DNA of 57,004 nucleotides, from NCBI RefSeq assembly GCF_014696345.1, contig NZ_JACJPY010000019.1:1-57004 (forward strand). The letters are read 5' to 3'. This document shows positions 16,272-24,972 of the stretch, piece after piece. Position 1 is the stretch's first letter. The number at the start of each line of letters is the position of its first letter. This DNA comes from Pseudanabaena cinerea FACHB-1277 (lineage in GTDB: Bacteria; Cyanobacteriota; Cyanobacteriia; Pseudanabaenales; Pseudanabaenaceae). The notes beneath the pieces were generated by a model. It had not been told where the DNA came from. It saw only the letters and a list, made by a program, of their open reading frames with translations, and did no database searches. A program made the position numbers and the translations under genes.

Positions 16272-16283
16272 GGCTAGTCATTC

Positions 16284-17036
16284 ATGTATCAACCAATTCA
16301 TCCGCGATCGCCCCTTGAGACAATGCCCACGATGTACGATTTACCCAGCGAGTTGGTAGGAGAGTCTGGTTTGCCCGATGAATTTCATTGTATCCAAGCA
16401 GATTTACTCACCGAGACTTGTAAACCTGTTGGCTATTTGCCAGAAGAAATTTTACTGGCAAGCGATCTCAATCTTTATTACGATCCTCGTCATACGCAAT
16501 GGTACAAGCGTCCCGACTGGTATATGGTTTTGGGCGTACCAAGGGCAAATCAACAGGAAGAATTAAGGCTAAGTTATTTAATTTGGCAAGAAGGGGTAAC
16601 GCCTTTTTTGATCGTGGAGTTATTGTCTCCTGGCACTGAAAATGATGACTTAGGGCAAAGGCTTAGAGAGATTAATCAGCCACCAACTAAGTGGGAGGTT
16701 TACGAGCGAATTTTACGAGTTCCTTACTATGTCGTCTACGATCGCTACGAAAATAATCTACGCGCTTTTAAAATTTCTGGTCTGCGTTATGAGGCGATCA
16801 AGATCGCTGAAAATCGCTTTTGGCTAAATGAGATTGATTTGGGTTTAGGGCTATGGCAAGGAGTTTATCAAGGCACTGAAGGGCTATGGCTTCGGTGGTA
16901 TGACCACAATGGCTGGATTCCAACTTCAGCAGAGAGGGCAGAGGCTGCAAGCCAAAGGGCAGAGGCTGCAAGCCAAAGGGCAGAAAAGTTGGCGGCTTAT
17001 TTGCGATCGCAAGGCATTGATCCTGATAATTTATAA
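16284..17036 (+). CDS. Uma2 family (DUF820) putative endonuclease, copy A
   Basis: A 250-aa member of the longer Uma2 subgroup with YYDPRHTQWYKRPDWYMVLG (predicted catalytic Asp), PFLIVELLSPGTENDDLG (Glu) and the ending AAYLRSQGIDPDNL. The C terminus repeats AEAASQR twice. It is nearly identical through residue ~150 to copy B at 17555-18292; both begin MYQPIHPRSPLETMPTMYDL. The two flank an aspartic protease gene, so the locus arose by tandem duplication. Molecular role unknown. Confidence 0.8.
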   Translation: MYQPIHPRSPLETMPTMYDLPSELVGESGLPDEFHCIQADLLTETCKPVGYLPEEILLASDLNLYYDPRHTQWYKRPDWYMVLGVPRANQQEELRLSYLIWQEGVTPFLIVELLSPGTENDDLGQRLREINQPPTKWEVYERILRVPYYVVYDRYENNLRAFKISGLRYEAIKIAENRFWLNEIDLGLGLWQGVYQGTEGLWLRWYDHNGWIPTSAERAEAASQRAEAASQRAEKLAAYLRSQGIDPDNL

Positions 17037-17055
17037 AATTTGATCGTGGAGGTAT

Positions 17056-17511
17056 ATGTTTATGACTTCGATCTTGAATTTGCACAAGAATATGGGCAAG
17101 GTTTACACAGATTTAACAATTACTAATCGCGGTGATCAGTTTTTGGCTAAACGCGGCTTGATTAATGATAGAGAGGTGCGATCGCTGACGCTGAAAAGGG
17201 TATTGGTTGATACGGGTGCGACTACTCTTTGCTTGCCTGAGGATGTGATTGAGACATTAGGTTTAGAGGTTTTGAAGGAGGTTGATGTGGTGACGGCAAT
17301 GGGTTTGGGTAAAGCTAAAATTTTTCAAGATGCCAAAATTTCTTTGCATGGCAGAGAGGGGACTTTTGAATGTTTAGGGTTGCCAAAGGGCTGTGATGCT
17401 CTGCTGGGAGTAATCCCTTTAGAAATGCTGGGCTTGGAGCCAGATTTACAAAATCAAACCCTGCGAGCTTTACCATCGGAGACGGTGGATACCTATTTGA
17501 CAATTCTTTAA
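17056..17511 (+). CDS. Retropepsin-like (clan AA) aspartic protease
   Basis: A 151-aa protein with KRVLVDTGATTLCLPEDVIE: the D-T-G-A active-site motif of single-domain, dimeric clan AA proteases, followed by the usual L-x-L-P. A later GCDALLGVIPLEMLGL block matches the family's second conserved segment (LLG...L). Such proteins are common in cyanobacteria; substrates are unknown. GGAGG lies 4 bp before ATG 17056; a later ATG at 17092 (MGKVYTDLT) would match family lengths equally well. It sits 20 bp after Uma2 copy A and 43 bp before copy B. Confidence 0.8.
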   Translation: MFMTSILNLHKNMGKVYTDLTITNRGDQFLAKRGLINDREVRSLTLKRVLVDTGATTLCLPEDVIETLGLEVLKEVDVVTAMGLGKAKIFQDAKISLHGREGTFECLGLPKGCDALLGVIPLEMLGLEPDLQNQTLRALPSETVDTYLTIL

Positions 17512-17554
17512 GTGTCGTAGGCTCTTATTTAGATATCGTTAACCGAGGCTAGTT

Positions 17555-18292
17555 ATGTATCAGCCAATTCATCCGCGATCGCCCCTTGAGACGATGCCCA
17601 CGATGTACGATTTGCCCAGTGAGTTGGTAGGAGAGTCTGGTTTGCCTGACGAGTTTCATTGCATTCAAGCAGATTTACTGACTGAGACTTGTAAACCTGT
17701 GGGTTATTTGCCAGAAGAAATTTTACTGGCAAGCGATCTCAATCTTTATTACGACCCTAGACATACGCAGTGGTACAAGCGACCTGACTGGTACATGGTT
17801 TTGGGTGTGCCAAAAGCAAATCAACTAGAAGAGCTAAGGCTGAGTTATTTAATTTGGCAAGAGGGCGTTACGCCTTTTTTGATCGTGGAGTTATTGTCCC
17901 CTGGTACTGAGGATGAAGATTTAGGGCAGAGGTTGAGAGAAATTAATCAGCCACCAACTAAGTGGGAAGTCTATGAGCGCATTTTGCGAGTCCCTTACTA
18001 TGTTGTTTACGATCGCTACGAAAATAATCTGCGTGCCTTTGAAATTTCGGGTATGCGTTATAAGCCAATTGCGATCAATGAAAATCGATTCTGGCTAAAT
18101 GAGATTAATTTGGGTTTAGGGCTATGGCAAGGAGTTTATCAAGGCACTAAAGGGCTGTGGTTGCGTTGGTATGACCAAGCTGGTTGGATTTTAACTTCAG
18201 CAGAATGTGCTGAGGCTGAAAGGCAGAGGGCGGATAGGTTGGCGGCTTATTTGCGATCGCAGGGTATCGATCCTGATAATTTACCCATTTAA
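17555..18292 (+). CDS. Uma2 family (DUF820) putative endonuclease, copy B
   Basis: A 245-aa paralogue of the gene at 16284-17036, almost identical in the N-terminal 150 residues and diverging mainly in the C-terminal coiled tail, where the AEAASQR repeat is replaced by AECAEAERQRADRL. Catalytic candidates (RPDW Asp, VELLSPGTEDEDLG Glu) are kept. Retention of both copies intact suggests recent duplication or selection. Confidence 0.8.
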   Translation: MYQPIHPRSPLETMPTMYDLPSELVGESGLPDEFHCIQADLLTETCKPVGYLPEEILLASDLNLYYDPRHTQWYKRPDWYMVLGVPKANQLEELRLSYLIWQEGVTPFLIVELLSPGTEDEDLGQRLREINQPPTKWEVYERILRVPYYVVYDRYENNLRAFEISGMRYKPIAINENRFWLNEINLGLGLWQGVYQGTKGLWLRWYDQAGWILTSAECAEAERQRADRLAAYLRSQGIDPDNLPI

Positions 18293-18316
18293 ATTTTCTT
18301 CTCCTAGATTAAATTT

Positions 18317-18511
18317 ATGACTAGAAACAAGGATAATCGCAAAAAATTGGAGGGACAATATAGGGCTTTAGAGGAGCATTTACAGAAGATTGCCCACGAA
18401 AAAAGTAAGCCTATGGAGATGATCGATCAGGGTTTGATAGCCCACTGGGAAAAAACCGTTGCTAATTGTCGTCAAAATATTGCCAAATTAGAAAGGAGAT
18501 TAAGTCAATGA
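18317..18511 (+). CDS. Small coiled-coil protein of unknown function
   Basis: A 64-aa highly charged, helical protein (KKLEGQYRALEEHLQKIAHE). It overlaps the next gene by 4 bp (ATGA), a strong sign of translational coupling and of real coding. The pair could be a toxin-antitoxin-like module, but no family is recognised and this is speculation. Confidence 0.6.
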   Translation: MTRNKDNRKKLEGQYRALEEHLQKIAHEKSKPMEMIDQGLIAHWEKTVANCRQNIAKLERRLSQ

Positions 18512-18741
18512 TTTCTGTTTACAAACATCCGTATGAGCGGTTAGATATATTTTTGAATGAGTATCAATCTAGGTTGGAACAAGCGCTTGCGGCGATTGAG
18601 GTAATTAAAAAATCTGACTTGGCTTCGGATGAGTTTTCTCAGGCTCTTGCTGACCTTCATGTTTGCGCGACTGTGATTGAGCCTTATTCGGAGGGTTTGG
18701 TGGAGGCGATCGATCAATTTAGCGAGGATAGTCCTGAATAA
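18508..18741 (+). CDS. Small hypothetical protein coupled to the preceding gene
   Basis: A 77-aa acidic helical protein (YERLDIFLNEYQSRLEQALA). Its ATG overlaps the upstream stop as ATGA, and AAAGGAGA lies just before it as ribosome binding site. No recognised domain. The two genes form a tight operon inside the accessory patch. Confidence 0.6.
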   Translation: MISVYKHPYERLDIFLNEYQSRLEQALAAIEVIKKSDLASDEFSQALADLHVCATVIEPYSEGLVEAIDQFSEDSPE

Positions 18742-18806
18742 TATCCACGATAAGAGTGGAGAAAATCGCAGAGTATTGATACTGATAATTTACCTGTGTG
18801 GGTTTT

Positions 18807-19430
18807 ATGAGGTTAGTTGCTGAACCTTATGCTCAAAAGCGTAAGCAATTTATTAATTTGGTGATCAAATATGTCAAGAAAGGCTCTGGCAGCAGCTTAG
18901 AATTTTTAAACAGTCGGAGTTGGACTTATCCTGTGGCAAATCTTAACGAGATTATTAAACAGGCTAATTTTGTGGTGGTTGGGGATGTGGCGACTAGACT
19001 ATATATGCCTGAAAGAATGACGCTTGATTTAGATATTTTGGTGAAAGCTGAAGATGCTAAATTGGTATATGAAGATTTGGAGAATGCGAAGGGACAGAAA
19101 GTTGGGGATTTGAGTATTGCTAGTACTCAATGGCGGTTAGGGGACGGTAAGGCTTTGGTTGTGTGGGCGTTTGATGGGGATTGGGTGGTGGAGGCAGTTA
19201 ATAGTCCGAATTATGCTCCCGATGGTTTGCCAGTGATCGATCTGCCCTATTTGGTGCTAATGAAGTTAATTGCGGGGCGCAGTCAAGATATTGCGGATAT
19301 TAGTCGGATGTTGGGTGTGGCGGAAGATTGGCAGTTGGGGCGGGTAAGGATGGCGATCGGTCGGTATTTGCCTAGCGCCTTGGAGGATTTGGATAGTTTG
19401 GTGGTTTTGGGTAGGCTGGAGCAGGGTTGA
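18807..19430 (+). CDS. Putative nucleotidyltransferase-fold protein (AbiEii/MNT-like)
   Basis: A 207-aa protein. The segment NFVVVGDVATRLYMPERMTL followed by DLDILVKAED resembles the nucleotidyltransferase-fold pattern 'LVGG.A...hG..R.T.DhDhhV', in which the D-x-D aspartates bind metal; here the first glycine pair reads V-G-D. Similar proteins act as antitoxins or toxins in AbiE- or MNT/HEPN-type systems, but no obvious partner is adjacent. A GTG 9 bp upstream is an alternative start. Codon use is G/T-rich like the small genes before it. Family assignment is tentative. Confidence 0.5.
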   Translation: MRLVAEPYAQKRKQFINLVIKYVKKGSGSSLEFLNSRSWTYPVANLNEIIKQANFVVVGDVATRLYMPERMTLDLDILVKAEDAKLVYEDLENAKGQKVGDLSIASTQWRLGDGKALVVWAFDGDWVVEAVNSPNYAPDGLPVIDLPYLVLMKLIAGRSQDIADISRMLGVAEDWQLGRVRMAIGRYLPSALEDLDSLVVLGRLEQG

Positions 19431-19620
19431 GGGATTTGGGGACTACTGGTTTGATGTGGCGATCAGGGGATGGAGTTTAACAGTTGTGAAAGAGGCTATG
19501 GGAATGGGGTTGGACAAGAATGAGATTTTTATGATCGAGAAAGAATGAATTTTTGGGTGTTTGGATTTGCCGAGAAGTTGTGACGTAGTGTCAGATGTGA
19601 TATAGTTTAAAGCACCTGAT

Positions 19621-20505
19621 TTGACAGAAAATGGTTGGAGTCATCAATTGTTGAGATCGATGCGCGTGGTTTTAGGCAAGAGTAAAAAACTAAAAAGGTT
19701 TGTTCCTGTTAGCAATCAGCAGTGGGCTAAGTTTGATCTACTCCGAACTTTAGTTTGGCGAGATTTGGAGGCACGTTATAAAGGTTCAGTTCTGGGAAAC
19801 TTATGGCCATTGGTTAACCAATTGTCCCAGTTATTGATTTATACCTACGTCTTCGCGATCGTGCTTAAGGTGAAGATCAGTTTGCAGGGTGTACCAGACA
19901 ATAATTTTACTTTTGGGCTATGGCTATTTGCAGGACTGCTGCCTTGGATTTCATTTACAGGTGGACTGACGCAGGCTTCTAATTCAGTCATTGTTCAGCC
20001 GAACTTAGTCAAAAAAGTAGTATTTCCCCTAGCCTTGTTGCCACTTGTACCAGTCTTATCGACATTTATTGAAAGTGCTTTTGGGCTAATAGTGTTAATC
20101 TTTTTTGTAGCTTTAACTACCCATACTTTGCATATTACTTTAGCGCTGCTACCGTTGGTTTGGTTCACACAGTTGCTGTTAACGACGGGCTTAGGTTATC
20201 TCACCGCAGGCTTAACAGTTTTTTTGCGTGATATCCCACAAACTCTCGGATTGATTTTAAATATTTGGTTTTATATGACACCGATTATTTATCCTGCCTC
20301 AGCAATCCCTGAGACTTTTCGCAGTTGGATATTTTGGCTAAACCCAATAGCCTCCATCTCTGCTATATATCGAGATATCATCCTAGTTGGTGAAATAAAA
20401 CATAGTGCTGAGTGGTGTGTAGCCACTTTAGTTTCTGCACTTATAATGTGGTTTGGATTATCTGTATATCAACGCCTACGACCGTCATTTGCTGATGTTT
20501 TATAG
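19621..20505 (+). CDS. ABC-2 type polysaccharide export permease (Wzm/TagG-like)
   Basis: A 294-aa inner-membrane permease with about six helices. LVWRDLEARYKGSVLGNLWP is the conserved N-terminal amphipathic segment of Wzm/TagG permeases, and FYMTPIIYPASAIPE precedes the last helices, as in the family. It should form the channel for an undecaprenyl-linked glycan together with the ATPase encoded 45 bp downstream. The best in-frame start is TTG 19621; ATG 19660 would shorten the N terminus by 13 residues. Confidence 0.9.
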   Translation: MTENGWSHQLLRSMRVVLGKSKKLKRFVPVSNQQWAKFDLLRTLVWRDLEARYKGSVLGNLWPLVNQLSQLLIYTYVFAIVLKVKISLQGVPDNNFTFGLWLFAGLLPWISFTGGLTQASNSVIVQPNLVKKVVFPLALLPLVPVLSTFIESAFGLIVLIFFVALTTHTLHITLALLPLVWFTQLLLTTGLGYLTAGLTVFLRDIPQTLGLILNIWFYMTPIIYPASAIPETFRSWIFWLNPIASISAIYRDIILVGEIKHSAEWCVATLVSALIMWFGLSVYQRLRPSFADVL

Positions 20506-20550
20506 GTGTTTAGGTTTGATATATGTATTTTTAAATTTTATGAGACAGAT

Positions 20551-21885
20551 ATGGAAGAACAAATAGCAATCACACTAAATAATGTCTCAAAATGCTTTAA
20601 GCGCTATGCAAAACCTGCTGATAGATTGAAAGAGATTTTGCTGCCAAACAAAGATTATTCAGAAAGATTTTGGGCTTTACAAGATATTAGTCTGGAAATC
20701 CATAAAGGACAAACTATAGGGATCATAGGGCGCAATGGTTCAGGGAAGAGTACATTGTTGCAAATAATTGCTGGAACATTGACGGCAACAACTGGTAATG
20801 TAAATGTCAATGGAAGAGTATCCGCTTTATTAGAATTAGGAAGTGGGTTTAATCCAGACTTTACTGGGCGACAAAATGTATTTTTTAATGCTCGTTTATT
20901 AGGTCTAAGTCAACAAGAGATTGAAAATAAGTTTGATGAAATTGTGGGATTCGCAGATATTGGAGATTTTATCGATCAACCAGTCAAAACTTATTCTAGT
21001 GGAATGTTTGTTCGCTTGGCGTTTGCAGTTGCGGTGAATGTCGAGCCTGAGATTCTAATTATAGATGAGGCTTTGGCTGTTGGGGATATATATTTTCAGC
21101 AAAAATGTTTTGACAAATTGGCTTATCTCCGAGAAAAGCAAACAACTCTTTTATTCGTATCCCATGATATGAATGCAGTTCATAGATTATGCGATCGCGC
21201 CATTCTGTTGGACTCAGGAAGAGTATCTTTATGGTCAGAGGCTAGACAAGTTATTGATTTATATGAAGTTAATTTGATTAAACACATTACTCAGCTATCT
21301 AAGATTGAATCAATGGAGCAATCTGATAATTCAAATAGTGGGTTCACTTCAAATGCAGTATCACAAGATCAAGATATAGATGCTGAGATAGTTGGATCTA
21401 AGTCGAAATCTTTTGATTCGGGAAAGGCTAAAGTAGTGTTTGCCAAACTACTGAATATTAGCGATCAGCAAGTTAGAGTCATAATCAGTGAGCAATTAAT
21501 TAAATTACAGATCGGCATCTTATTTTTACAATCGTTTGACGACCCGTTAATCGGATTTCAAATGCGTGATCGCACTGGATTAATGATTTTTCAAACCAAT
21601 ACTTTTATGATGAATAAGGTTATAGGATCAGTAAGTAAAAACACCTTGGTTGAAGTTATTTTTGAATTTAAGCTCCCCTTATTTGAGGGAGAATATACAA
21701 TTACAGTTGGTGCAGCTAATAAAGGCAAAGGGCAATGGAGTTTTGAAGAAGGGCTACTTCAAGTTTATGATTCATGTCTTTTAAAGGTCTCAAAAAACCA
21801 AGAATCAATAATCTGGTTCGGCTTGGTGAATCTCTCTCCATCTGTTCGCATACAAAAATATGACAATGAATTATTAAAAAGATGA
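20551..21885 (+). CDS. ABC polysaccharide exporter ATPase with C-terminal cargo-binding domain (Wzt-like)
   Basis: A 444-aa protein. The nucleotide-binding domain (residues ~5-250) has Walker A IGIIGRNGSGKST, signature TYSSGMFVRLAFAVAV, Walker B EILIIDEALAVGD and switch LLFVSHDM. After a linker (~255-300) a beta-rich domain (~305-440: KVVFAKLLNISDQQVRVIIS, GFQMRDRTGLMIFQTNTF) matches the Wzt C-terminal carbohydrate-binding module. In E. coli O8/O9a-type systems this module recognises the modified non-reducing end of the finished glycan before export. I chose ATG 20551; a 15-residue upstream extension has no similarity. It pairs with the permease upstream. Confidence 0.92.
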   Translation: MEEQIAITLNNVSKCFKRYAKPADRLKEILLPNKDYSERFWALQDISLEIHKGQTIGIIGRNGSGKSTLLQIIAGTLTATTGNVNVNGRVSALLELGSGFNPDFTGRQNVFFNARLLGLSQQEIENKFDEIVGFADIGDFIDQPVKTYSSGMFVRLAFAVAVNVEPEILIIDEALAVGDIYFQQKCFDKLAYLREKQTTLLFVSHDMNAVHRLCDRAILLDSGRVSLWSEARQVIDLYEVNLIKHITQLSKIESMEQSDNSNSGFTSNAVSQDQDIDAEIVGSKSKSFDSGKAKVVFAKLLNISDQQVRVIISEQLIKLQIGILFLQSFDDPLIGFQMRDRTGLMIFQTNTFMMNKVIGSVSKNTLVEVIFEFKLPLFEGEYTITVGAANKGKGQWSFEEGLLQVYDSCLLKVSKNQESIIWFGLVNLSPSVRIQKYDNELLKR

Positions 21886-22168
21886 CTTATTCTTTTATAA
21901 TTGCGTTTAAGTTACTGCAATATCAAAAATAGTTTTCGATTTTTAAGTCTCAAAAAAATTAGAATAATCTTGATCTTACTAAATGTCATTTTAAGCTTAG
22001 GTAAACTGGATGGAATTAAGGGGCAAGCGAATAAATAAAGTACCTTTTCGGATTTTAGAGAATTGGTTGGGCGGCTTACTCCACCAATTCTGGTTTTATA
22101 TCTGATGCTTTATTAAATCGCACAGCCCTAAACATCTTCAATTCGTTAGTGATTATCTTTAAAAAATA

Positions 22169-22876
22169 ATGTTACAGACTGATCAACTCATACAGCAAGT
22201 TCATGACTACACTTTATGTAGTCCAAGAAAATTAACTAATCTCACAAGAATTTGTCAATATCTTAATCAGTCCAAAATTGAGGGTGATTTTGTCGAATGT
22301 GGTACTGCTAAAGGTGGATCTGCGGCGGTAATCTCCAAATTCTTAAATCAACAGAGACATCTTTGGCTCTATGACAGTTATGCAGGTATGCCTAAAACAA
22401 CTGAAAAAGATGGAGAAGAAGCCAAAAAATGGATTGGTAAATGTGTCGCTTCGGTTGAAGATGTTAGAGAAGTGATGGATCTAGTCTCAACCAATAGCAA
22501 TGAATACACAATTAAGAAAGGTTGGTTTGATCAAACTTTTTTAGAACCTCTGCCAAAAAAAATTGCACTTTTACATTGTGACGCAGATTGGTACGAATCA
22601 GTTTCCCTAGTACTAGAAACTTTCTATCCATTGATTCCAGATGGTGGTTGCATTGTTTTAGATGATTTTGGCTATTGGGAAGGTTGCAGGGAAGCATTTT
22701 ATGATTTTTGTTTTAAGAATAATGAAAAACCACTTTTAGAAAGAATTGAACTCGATCAAACTTATTGGGTTAAAGGCAAGTCTCATAATCGGCCACAAAC
22801 CGTCTTGACAGCAGGAATTATAAAAAGCCCTATTGAGCGGTTTCTCGAAGAAGAGTTTCAGCAGCAATACATCTAA
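22169..22876 (+). CDS. TylF/MycF-type O-methyltransferase
   Basis: A 235-aa SAM-dependent methyltransferase. EGDFVECGTAKGGSAAVISK is motif I of the TylF/macrocin O-methyltransferase family. LLHCDADWYESVSLVLETFY and CIVLDDFGYWEGCREA contain the metal-binding aspartates of this Mg-dependent family. These enzymes methylate sugar hydroxyls. In an export cluster the likely target is a glycan residue (inference). The 283 bp upstream hold no gene. Confidence 0.85.
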   Translation: MLQTDQLIQQVHDYTLCSPRKLTNLTRICQYLNQSKIEGDFVECGTAKGGSAAVISKFLNQQRHLWLYDSYAGMPKTTEKDGEEAKKWIGKCVASVEDVREVMDLVSTNSNEYTIKKGWFDQTFLEPLPKKIALLHCDADWYESVSLVLETFYPLIPDGGCIVLDDFGYWEGCREAFYDFCFKNNEKPLLERIELDQTYWVKGKSHNRPQTVLTAGIIKSPIERFLEEEFQQQYI

Positions 22877-22961
22877 ATTTCATCCTTGGAACTTGTTGAC
22901 ATATCGCGTTATTCTAGAAATAGAATAATTATCAAAAAGCTAGCATTATCAACCTAAGTTA

Positions 22962-23957
22962 ATGAATAAAAACCTAATTCCAAATAAAGGTCTCAATCTA
23001 TCAACACTAGGAATGTTGACATTACAAGAAAGACAGTATCTTTATGAATATACTAAACAAGAATATTCTGGCAATGGAGAAATTGTAGATCTAGGGTGTT
23101 GGCTCGGCTCATCTACCATCCCGCTAGCCATGGGCTTGGTAGAAAACGCAAATCCACAAACCCAAAGCAGAAAAATTCATGCTTATGATATTTTTATCTG
23201 GGAAGCTTGGATGGATCAACTCAGTTGTGTAATTGGCACCCAGTTAGAGGGCAAATTTCAACCTGGCGATAGTTTTTTTGAAGAATGTCAGAGACAAACG
23301 TCTTCTTGGGAAAAGCAAATATGCTATCACCCTGGTGATTTAACTCAATTAGGATGGCAAGGTGGTGAAATTGAGTTTTTATTTATTGATGCCATGAAAA
23401 GTTGGGAGTTAGCCAATAGCATCATTCATGATTTTTTCCCCTCACTAATCCCAGGTCGATCAACTATTGTTCATCAAGACTTTGTACATTACTACACCTA
23501 CTGGATACATTTAACTATGTATCGATTCAGAGAGTATTTTGATGTTGTTTACGATATTCCTTACTCTTCTAGCTTGGTTTATAAGTATAAGAAAGCAATA
23601 CCAGAAGAGCTACTCAAAAATGTCTATTCGGTCGATGATTTTTCCGTAGATGAAATCAACTTGGCTCTGAACCATTCCAGCAATCTTGTTTCTAAAGGAA
23701 AACGACCAATTGTTTTGGCAGGCAAAATCAAAGCATTTTCAGAATCTAAAAACGAACAACAATCCGACCTTGTTGACAAAGGACTAGCAGATCTGTATAC
23801 TATGCAAGCAGAGTTAAACTATCTTTACACTTCATTATCTCATCCAATACAGTGTGTTGAAGATGTTTCCGTTGAGTCTCCTGTAACTGAAAAACACTTC
23901 ATAGGTGCCTTGGTTCAGAAAAGCAAGAAATTAATTGGGTTTTTAACAAAAAGATAG
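22962..23957 (+). CDS. SAM methyltransferase-like protein, tandem family copy 1
   Basis: A 331-aa protein. GEIVDLGCWLGSSTIPLAMG resembles SAM-binding motif I. Family-specific blocks follow: HAYDIFIWEAWMDQL, IEFLFIDAMKSWELANSII and STIVHQDFVHYYTYWIHLTM. The acidic residues in IDAMKSW and the HQDF motif could form a metal or substrate site as in TylF-like enzymes (inference). The C-terminal ~90 residues are variable. Two further genes of the same family follow directly; copy 2 is separated by only 2 bp. The target is probably a sugar in the exported glycan, but no biochemical assignment is possible. Confidence 0.7.
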   Translation: MNKNLIPNKGLNLSTLGMLTLQERQYLYEYTKQEYSGNGEIVDLGCWLGSSTIPLAMGLVENANPQTQSRKIHAYDIFIWEAWMDQLSCVIGTQLEGKFQPGDSFFEECQRQTSSWEKQICYHPGDLTQLGWQGGEIEFLFIDAMKSWELANSIIHDFFPSLIPGRSTIVHQDFVHYYTYWIHLTMYRFREYFDVVYDIPYSSSLVYKYKKAIPEELLKNVYSVDDFSVDEINLALNHSSNLVSKGKRPIVLAGKIKAFSESKNEQQSDLVDKGLADLYTMQAELNYLYTSLSHPIQCVEDVSVESPVTEKHFIGALVQKSKKLIGFLTKR

Positions 23958-23959
23958 CC

Positions 23960-24898
23960 ATGAATTTAGTCGTCCCAAGTATGCTAACCTCTGCCGAGAA
24001 AGAATATATCTATAGGTATGCTAAGAATGAATTCAAGGCTGTGGGAGAAATTGTTGACCTAGGTTGTTGGCTAGGCTCGTCTACAGTCCCGTTAGCCGCA
24101 GGAATTCGAGAAAATTCGGATCCGAAAACCAAGAATCATTTCATTCATGCTTATGATATTTTTATCTGGGAAGCATGGATGGATCAACTTAGTTGTGTTG
24201 TGGGGACATCATTAGAAGGAAAATTTAAACCAGGGGATAGCTTTTACGAAGAATGCCTAACTCAAACCTATCCTTGGCGCAAGCAAATTAAGTTTAATCA
24301 AGTTGATTTGACCAAAACAACATGGGAAAGTGGGGCTATTGAAATGTTATTTATTGATGCGATGAAAAGCTGGGAATTAGCTAACAGCATCATTCAAAAT
24401 TTCTTCCCTTCTCTAATTCCAGGTCACTCCATCGTTGTTCATCAAGATTTCACTCACTACTACACCTATTGGATACATTTGACGATGTATAGATTTAGGG
24501 AATATTTTGATGTAGTTTATGATATTCCATACTCTGCAAGTCTGGTCTTCAAGTATAAAAAGCAAATTCCCCAAGAAGAACTTCAAAAATTTTATTCTGT
24601 GGAATCTTTTGATGTCGATGAAATTAATGCAGCTTTTGACTACTCTGCAAGCTTAGTTTCTCCAGAAAAACGCCCAGTTATTTTGGCAGGTAAAATCAAG
24701 GCATTCACTGATCTTGGTACCGATTGGCAACCATATAGAATCGATGCTGCATTAGCAGATTTACATGAAGAATTATCAAAATTTCAAGGTCTGATCCTAG
24801 TTAAACAAGAAGGATGGGCTTATTATCGCAAGAAAGTCTTATTAAAGTTAAAACAGATTGTCAAGCATACGATCTGGAAGTCTCGTAGCGATAGCTAA
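23960..24898 (+). CDS. SAM methyltransferase-like protein, tandem family copy 2
   Basis: A 312-aa paralogue of the preceding gene with the same blocks: GEIVDLGCWLGSSTVPLAAG, HAYDIFIWEAWMDQLSCVVG, IEMLFIDAMKSWELANSII and VVHQDFTHYYTYWIHLTMYR. It begins 2 bp after the copy 1 stop, so the two are surely cotranscribed. Its short C-terminal tail (LHEELSKFQGLILVKQEGWA) differs from copy 1. The core is much more conserved than the tails, which points to selection on the catalytic or binding core. Confidence 0.7.
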   Translation: MNLVVPSMLTSAEKEYIYRYAKNEFKAVGEIVDLGCWLGSSTVPLAAGIRENSDPKTKNHFIHAYDIFIWEAWMDQLSCVVGTSLEGKFKPGDSFYEECLTQTYPWRKQIKFNQVDLTKTTWESGAIEMLFIDAMKSWELANSIIQNFFPSLIPGHSIVVHQDFTHYYTYWIHLTMYRFREYFDVVYDIPYSASLVFKYKKQIPQEELQKFYSVESFDVDEINAAFDYSASLVSPEKRPVILAGKIKAFTDLGTDWQPYRIDAALADLHEELSKFQGLILVKQEGWAYYRKKVLLKLKQIVKHTIWKSRSDS

Positions 24899-24972
24899 GG
24901 CTAAATATACAAATTGAATTTGCCGTCTGATTGATGAGATTTTTGAAAGCCGACACTGAAAACTAGAACTAT

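Noticed and set aside
19431-19546. Possible C-terminal extension (DVAIRGWSLTVVKEAMGMGL) after the nucleotidyltransferase-like gene in another frame
   Set aside because: It reads smoothly but would need a frameshift, and no family match supports a longer protein; left unannotated.
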